A DNA stretch of 64,000 nt from Eleusine coracana subsp. coracana. Lineage: Eukaryota; Streptophyta; Magnoliopsida; Poales; Poaceae. The translations under genes and the position numbers were made by a program. The stretch covers positions 6,682,949-6,746,948 of the forward strand of contig CM064430.1 in NCBI GenBank assembly GCA_032690845.1, written 5' to 3'. Shown piece after piece: positions 58,065 to 64,000 of the stretch. The notes under the pieces are model-generated. The model did not search any database, was not told the origin of the DNA, and saw nothing but the letters and a program-made list of their open reading frames with translations. Numbering within the stretch: the stretch's first letter is position 1; each line of letters opens with the position of its first letter.

Positions 58065-58754
58065 TTAAAAGTATAACACTCTTTTTTTATAAAATTCTAT
58101 ATGTTGTAACATTTTTAAAATTTGCTTTGAAAAATAGCATTCCTTTAAAACAAATCATCAGTAGCCTCTTTCTGGGATTGTCTCAACTCATTTGCTTGGT
58201 TCCCCTTCTTACTTTATCCACTATCAGATGTGCGCGGTTTCTATGAGACACAAACGTGTTGAAACAAAATTCAAACAATGTAACAACCAACACCAAATAA
58301 ACAGCATTATTGCAGAGTGCTATAGCTGCCTCACTCAGCTGAGTCAGCTCCTCGCGATAAGCTCGAATGGAATAAATCAAACCAAAGTTGTGGCCTTTGT
58401 TTGGACTAGGATGCATTACACATGGCGTGGAATTGGATAAAGGATCTTTGAGTATAATCGTCATGGTGAATGGCGATCAGGGATTAATATAGGTCATTGC
58501 TAATTAAATCAGGGAAACTAGCAGTCGTTATGTGCGTGTGGCATTGGGCGATATGGAGATGGTGCTGCAGCCGGCGGCTGTTGTCTATGAGACTACAACA
58601 CACGACGCACTCGATTGACCGATCAGATGGACAAACATCAAGATAAGCTTGTTCCTGTGATTTTTTGTGCTATATTTTTGGGCTATATACCTGTATGTAT
58701 ATGCGTGGGGAGGGGCCCCTCGGATTTGGGGGCCAGGGTGGCCGCCCCTGTTGC

Positions 58755-58776
58755 CCCCCCCCCCCCCCCCCCCCCC
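58755..58776. repeat. Poly-C homopolymer
   Basis: An uninterrupted run of more than twenty C beside the right end of the hAT element. The length is prone to sequencing error. Confidence 0.85.
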
Positions 58777-60517
58777 AGGGCCGGACCTGTGTATATAATA
58801 GAAATGTTTGTTGCAACATCTTTTATAGACTTTTCCACTTCATTCTTAAGCTGGTCCTTCTCTTCAACAATCTTAATGTTCATTTCATCCATAGCTCTTG
58901 CATTACGCTTTTCTTCTGCTAAGGATCTGCCCAGATGTTCAACTTGAACTTCTAGGTCTAGAGAAATGAAACATGGTGTAAGATTTTTATTAAGCCTAAA
59001 AAATTAGAATGGTGTAATGATAAATTCGATAGTTTACCTCTATTCTCTTTCTCAAGAATGTAACAATTATATTTGAGAGTAGCATGCTCCCAATGTTTTT
59101 CCGAAATTTGTAACTCTAGTGCTGTTAACTTTTCCTGAAGAATCTCAAAATTATGTTTCAGGGCTGTGTGCTCCCAAAATTTCTCTGAAATTTGTAGCTT
59201 AAGTTTTATGTATGAACTATTTGTTGCAATATCTTTCATAGATTTCTCCAGTTTGTTCTTAAGCTGGTCCTTCTCTTCAATAATCTTAGCGTTCATTTCA
59301 TCCATGGCTCTTGCATTACACTTTTCTTCTACTAAGGATCTGCTCAGATGATCAACTTGAAGTTAGGTCTAGAGAAATGAAACACGGTGTAAGATCTTTA
59401 TTAAGCCTAAAAAATTAGAATGGTGTAATGATAAATTCGATAGTTTACCTCTATTCGCTTTCTGAAGAATGTCAAAATTATATTTCAGAGTAGCATGGTC
59501 CCAATGTTTTTCTGAAATTTGTAACTCTTGTGCTGTTAACTTTTCCTGAAGAATCTCAAAATTATGTTTCAGGGCCGCGTGCTCCCAAGTTTTCTCTGAA
59601 ATTTGTAGCTCAAGTTTTCTGTACGAACTGTTTGTTGCAATATCTTTCATAGATTTTTCCAGTTTGTTCTTAAGCTGGTCCTTCTCTTCAGCAATCTTAG
59701 TGTTCATTTCATCCATGGCTCTTGCATTATGCTTTTCTTCTACTAAGGATCTGCTCAGATGATCAACTTGAACTTCTTGGTCTAGAGAAACATGGTGTAA
59801 GATTTTTATTAAGGCTAAAAAATTAGAATGGTGCAATGATAAATTCGATAGTTTACCTCTATTCGCTTTCTCAAGAATGTCAAAATTATATTTCAGAGTA
59901 GCATGGTCCCAATATTTTTCTAAAATTTGTAACTCTAATGCTGTTAACTTTTCCTGAAGAGTCTCAAAATTATGTTTCAGGGCCACGTGCTCCCAAGTTT
60001 TCTCTGAAAATTGTGACTGTAGTGCCTGGTAGTCCCGGAACAATCATCTCTGAGAAGCTTTTGCCTTCTGGGCTATCTCAGGCCCTATTTGGCCGGGCTT
60101 CAGCTTCGGCTTCGACTCGGGCTTTCGAAAAAAATTCTCCAAACGAAGTGCTTCAGCATCCGCTTTTCTGGAATATTAGGGCGGAGCCAGGCAAAAAAGC
60201 AACCCAAAGCCGGGAGCGTCACGGGGCTAGCTTCGCCTGCTCCTCCATGGTGGTCCCCACAAAAAAATACTGTTTAGCTCCCCTGTCCTGTTTCTCTCCC
60301 CCAACCCGACGCCTCTGTTTCTCTATTGATGCACCGACGCCTCACGAGCTAGGGTTCCAGGGCGGCGGCTCCAGCGCAATAGGGGTCCAATCGTCACCGG
60401 CGGTAGGGCTCCAGCGGCGGCGCGCGAAGGGGAACCAGTGGCGGCGCGGTTGGGCTCCAGGGGCGGTGCGGTTGGGCTCTAGCGGTGGCGCGCAAAGGAG
60501 CAAGGGGCAGCGGCGCC

Positions 60518-62232
60518 ATGAGTCGCCAAAGGCATCCGCAGCCGGCGACGAGGAAGGAGGACGACGTCTTGAATCTAGAGGACGGCGGCGCTGACTTCAA
60601 AGAGCTCGGTCACCATTCTGGCCCGGGCGCCGAAGGAGGACATGTGGCCAACAGCGGTGCTGCCATTGGAGCTTCGCCTGGCACGAGTAGCAGCGCAGCC
60701 ATGGGCATGGGTAGCAGTGCCCAACTGTTCCCTAGTTCGGCCATCAGTGCCGCAGCCATGGGTGCCGGGTCTGGCAACCCATACTTCGGCATGCCACCCT
60801 TTTTTGGGGGATTTGGAGGTCCTTGGCCCGGTTCCAGCTCCATGGCCGACAGCATCATTCCTTGTGGCAATGGTCCATGGCCGGAATGTTGGACTGGTTC
60901 TGCGTCCGCTGCTCTTGGTCCCAATTGGCTCAATGTCGATGTTCCCGGCGCACCTTCAAGAATGACAACTGCAAGTGAAGATCATGGCACACGCGAGGAA
61001 CCAGTGGAAGCTCCAACTGCTTCCAATCGTCGTAAATGTGGACGAGCAGCGAAGCCGTCTACACCTGCAACATCAGCCCATCTCGATGCTAGGTGTTGAT
61101 GTCCAAAGGTAAAAATATTGCTCCTACCACATATAATGATAAATGCTAGGTGTTGATGTCACTGATGTCCCAAGTTCATGATTGATACTTGCTATGAATG
61201 ACAAGTATAAATTTATTGCTCACTATCTATGTTGTGAAAGGACTCTTGTAGAAATGACAAAGATAAAAATGTTGCTGATTGGAGTGATGAAAATTTGAGG
61301 ATAGTATGTGAGATTTTTGCTGAGGAAGTGGGTCGTGGAAATCGTTCTAACACTCATTTGAGTACTGCTGGTTATGTTAATGTCATACAAAGGTTCAAAG
61401 ACATAACCAACCTATCATACACTAGAAAACAATTCAAGAATAAATGGGATAAGCTGAAACAAGACTATGGTATATGGAAGAAATTGACTAAGCAAACAAG
61501 GCTTGGTTGGGATGCAACTCAGAACAATATTCAAATGCCAGATGAATGGTGGTCTACAATGGCTAAAGTAAGTATTATTTTCATTTTTTAGTTGCAGATT
61601 TTCCCCACCTTTCAGTTGTAGATTTATTTATGCTTCCCATTTGTGCATTTCAGAAAATCAAAGGTTCTGGCAGGTTCAAAGAGAAAGGCCTTCAACATGA
61701 GGATAAATTGGATATTATGTTTGAAAACCTTCAGAACACCGGTGATGATCATTGGTGTGCTTCTAGTGGTGTAGCACCATCCCAAGGAAGTTCTTATGAT
61801 GCCACTAATCTGGATGAAGAAGATGATGGTGGAAATGAAGATTTCGATGATGACTTAGAGGAACTGCCAACCCCTACAAGTGGGCCAATGAAAAGAGTGA
61901 ATGTCAATGACAAGGCAAAGAAACCTAAAACTGTTGTGCGATATTGGCTAAAGGAACAATTTGGAGTTCTTATGCATCAAAGTGAGAGAACAACTACATC
62001 TATTGAATTTGTTGCAAGACGGGTTGACTCTGATTGTTCTATCAAGGATGTAATGAAATTAGTGAAGGAGTGTGGTACTACACCTGGAACCCGAGAGCAT
62101 TTCATTGCATCTATAGAATTAACCAAGGGGCCTGAAAGAGAAATGTTTATGACCCTAGAAACACCAGAAGAAAGGTTTGCTTGGTTGAAGGCCAAGCATG
62201 AGTGGATGACTAGGAATGATGTGGCAAAGTAG
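60518..62232 (+). CDS. Harbinger-associated SANT/Myb-like DNA-binding protein (ORF1)
   Basis: In Harbinger transposons this protein binds the element ends and helps bring the transposase to the nucleus. Proposed exons: 60518-61092, 61252-61567 and 61654-62232, giving 489 residues. The first intron border (GCTAG then GTGTTG, to TTGTAG then A) was chosen because it keeps frame. An N-terminal low-complexity Gly/Ala/Ser/Pro part is followed by the trihelix-like domain in exon 2 (DWSDENLRIVCEIFAEE, then FKNKWDKLKQDYGIWKKL). An acidic stretch (DEEDDGGNEDFDDDLEELP) and a basic KAKKPK lie in exon 3. The reading frame is intact if the splice model is right. Confidence 0.75.
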
Positions 62233-62454
62233 AGCCATGGTACATGCTTGCAGCATGTTTTCTTGTATCTTCCTTATTTATTTTTCCCCCATTTATGTGA
62301 ACTTGCTATCCTGTGTTGTCAAACTTATTTTTGTTTTCCATCTATGTGAACTTGTCTCCCATTTATGTGAACTTGTTATCATCTTTGTTTCTCATTTGAC
62401 ACCAAAATATCATGTGTGTACAAATTTGACACTTCTGATTGTGATGAGGATGAT

Positions 62455-63747
62455 ATGGATCGTGATGAGTTGATAGTGAAGACTTTATCTTTGATCCAAA
62501 ATGCTCAGAAAATACAGATTGCTACTGCATTTGTTGCTGCAGAGTACTATTTAACATATCTTGACAAAGCTCCTCCTAGGGTCCCAGTGCAAAGTGGTCA
62601 CAGTTGGGTTATGGAGACATTGAGCCTTTCTCGTACATGCTACAAGATGTTCCGAATGGATGTTCCTCTTTTTTACAAATTACATAACATCTTAGTGACA
62701 ACATATGGTCTCAAATCCTCTCATATTATGAGCTCTATTGAATCACTTGCTATCTTACTTGTCACTGTTGGGCATGGTTAGTCATTTAGTGCTTTATATG
62801 GTATTTTCAAACATTCAGGGGATACATTATGTAGAAAATTTAGTGAGGTCTTGAATTGTTTGATGGCTATGTGTCCACACTACATAAGGCCCATTGATCC
62901 TAATTTCTCCACTACTCATCGAATAATTACTAGTGACACTAGGATGATGCCTTTTTTCAAAGATTGCATAGGAGCAGTTGATGGAACTCATATCACTGTG
63001 GTATCACCTCCTCATGATGTTATTAGATATATTGGAAGAAGTGGTAAAGCAACACAAAACATTCTTGGAGTGGTTGATTTTGACTTGCGGTTCACATATG
63101 CATCCATTGGACAACCTGGCTCTATGCATGACATAAGTGTATTATATCATGCAATTGAGCATGATCCTACATTCCCACACCCTCCTTCAGGTATCATCTT
63201 CTTATCTATGTCAACTTGCTCTCCACTATTTGCCATGTAAATAGTTATTAAATTCTTGTTTTTTGTAGGAAAATATTACAATGTTGATGTCGGATATCCA
63301 AATCGTCCGGGATATCTGGCACCATATAAGGGTCAAAGGTACCATATTTCTGATTGGAGAAGAGGAGTTGCTCCACAAGGTGAGCAAGAGACTTTCAACC
63401 ATTTGCACTCAAGTGTTCGTAATGTCATGGAACGCACCTTTGGCGTGTGGAAACAGAAGTGGAGAATTCTTCTCAACATGCCGAGCTATCCAATGGAGAA
63501 GCAAATGATGATTATGGCAGCGACCATGTGCCTTCATAACTTCATCCGTGAGAATGATTCAGAAGATAAACATTTCATAAAGTGTGATAGAAATCCAGAT
63601 TACGTGCCAACTATCCCTTCAAGGTATTCAAAATATCTTCCTTCGAGAAATGCGTCAGATACATCCACTACACACTCTAGTGATAGAGATATGGATAGAT
63701 TCCATGATGATCTTGCCAAGGCAATATATCTTTCTAGGTCCACATGA
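62455..63747 (+). pseudogene. Harbinger DDE transposase (ORF2) with an in-frame stop
   Basis: Belongs to the DDE_Tnp_4 / PIF-Harbinger transposase family, which cuts and pastes the element. Two exons, 62455-63190 and 63269-63747, joined by a GT-AG intron after PHPPS. The helix-turn-helix-like region (SRTCYKMFRMDVPLFYKL) is followed by the catalytic blocks GAVDGTHI (first Asp), GQPGSMHDISVL (second Asp) and ERTFGVWKQKW (Glu), all present. TAG at 62779-62781 interrupts the frame after VTVGHG. The frame then continues as SFSALYGIFKHSGDT without a shift. Relatives have a residue such as glutamine there, so a single CAG to TAG change would explain it. As read, the protein lacks its catalytic core. 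The first in-frame ATG is at 62455. Confidence 0.82.
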
Positions 63748-64000
63748 TCATTTGTGATAGAATATTGTCTCTTGATCCAAACTATTTTTGTAACAAATAT
63801 TTTATTAATTTATATGCTACAATTAATAGTCAGTCAAATTTCTATTGTGAAATAAGAAATGCATGTATACAGTGAATCCATGACTATGGGCAAAATGGAC
63901 AATTGTTTTTTTGTTTTATGAAGCTACCACAGAAGCTGTAGAAGAAGCTCTTTGAGAAGCTGCAGAAGAAGCTGTTTTGCCAAATGATTTCAGGCACAGC

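Larger units (their letters stand above)
57542..58789. mobile_element. hAT-type element in the coiled-coil array
   Basis: Begins CAGGGCCGGTCC and ends GGGCCGGACCTG, an imperfect inverted repeat. The 8-bp duplication TGTATATA is perfect (57534-57541 and 58790-58797). It contains a smaller MITE (57688-58064) and a pure C tract of more than 20 bases at about 58755-58776. No transposase. Confidence 0.82.
57440..60080 (-). pseudogene. Coiled-coil gene fragment with tandemly duplicated exons, disrupted
   Basis: Minus-strand exon copies end or begin at: A (60080-59857, cut by the Harbinger element), B (59781-59449, 333 bp), C (59368-59038, 331 bp), D (from 58957, truncated near 58800) and a last exon 57525-57440. 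Complete units repeat every 411-413 bp with their introns. Each carries DHLSRSLVEEK, AMDEMN.KI.EEKDQLKN, LQISEK.WEH..LKHNFEILQEKLTA and ATLKYNF. Exons are phase 1 on both sides, so copies can be added in frame. Lesions: an in-frame TGA at 60046-60044 in A, two bases lost at the start of C (frameshift), and D interrupted by a hAT element. The style matches exons 7-9 of the RING gene, so it is probably a related neighbour. Its 5' part would lie beyond the window. Confidence 0.7.
60081..63989 (+). mobile_element. Near-complete PIF/Harbinger element
   Basis: The left end begins GGCCCTATTTGGCCGGGCTTC directly after TCA (60078-60080), inside a coiled-coil exon. Both Harbinger genes are present in order: a SANT/Myb-like protein (60518-62232) and a DDE transposase (62455-63747). 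The right end is less sure. Sub-terminal AGAAGCTG repeats run to about 63980. TCA recurs at 63990-63992, which would make a 3-bp duplication if the element stops at 63989. The right inverted repeat is poor, so the end may instead lie beyond the window. Confidence 0.75.

Overview
The window is nuclear DNA from a grass, most likely a panicoid such as Sorghum or a close relative. The support is GC-rich first exons next to AT-rich introns, GT-AG spliced genes, a grass Au-type SINE, genes of the cereal xylanase-inhibitor (XIP) type, and dense nested plant transposons. No prokaryotic, organellar or viral gene content was seen. The species call is inference.

Layout. 1.9-5.2 kb (minus): an eight-exon plastid tryptophan synthase alpha / indole-3-glycerol-phosphate lyase gene. 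9.4-12.1 kb (plus): a seven-exon bHLH gene of the UNE12 type whose third intron lacks a GT donor. 14.8-25.9 kb: a transposon block holding a Mutator-like long-TIR element with an LTR retroelement nested inside, a short-LTR retroelement, a hAT element, a Harbinger-type element and a CACTA remnant. 29.2-30.9 kb (plus): an intact two-exon CYP71-clade P450. 32.7-40 kb: a solo LTR, hAT, MITE and dead Harbinger element, plus a broken XIP-like gene. 40.2-49.8 kb: an XIP-like (GH18 fold, inactive-type motif) cluster with two plus-strand genes, one minus-strand gene and a promoter relic. 50.1-55.1 kb (minus): a nine-exon gene joining a DRIP/PCGF-type RING finger to a long coiled coil, with an apparent one-base frameshift in exon 1. 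57.4-60.1 kb (minus): remains of a gene built from tandem copies of one coiled-coil exon, broken by a hAT element and by a Harbinger element that fills 60.1 kb to the end of the window.

How the parts relate. There is no operon and no convincing metabolic cluster. The two main stories are local. First, the XIP cluster grew by duplication and inversion. Copies at 41.5 and 48.8 kb are collinear and, where compared, identical over 1062 bp in inverted orientation, while their upstream regions are only moderately similar. That pattern suggests recent gene conversion. Second, the RING/coiled-coil gene and the exon array next to it use exons of symmetric phase 1, which lets exons multiply in frame.

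Many transposon boundaries are supported here by target-site duplications read directly from the sequence. Exon borders come from reading splice sites and frame by eye. No database search or alignment program was used.
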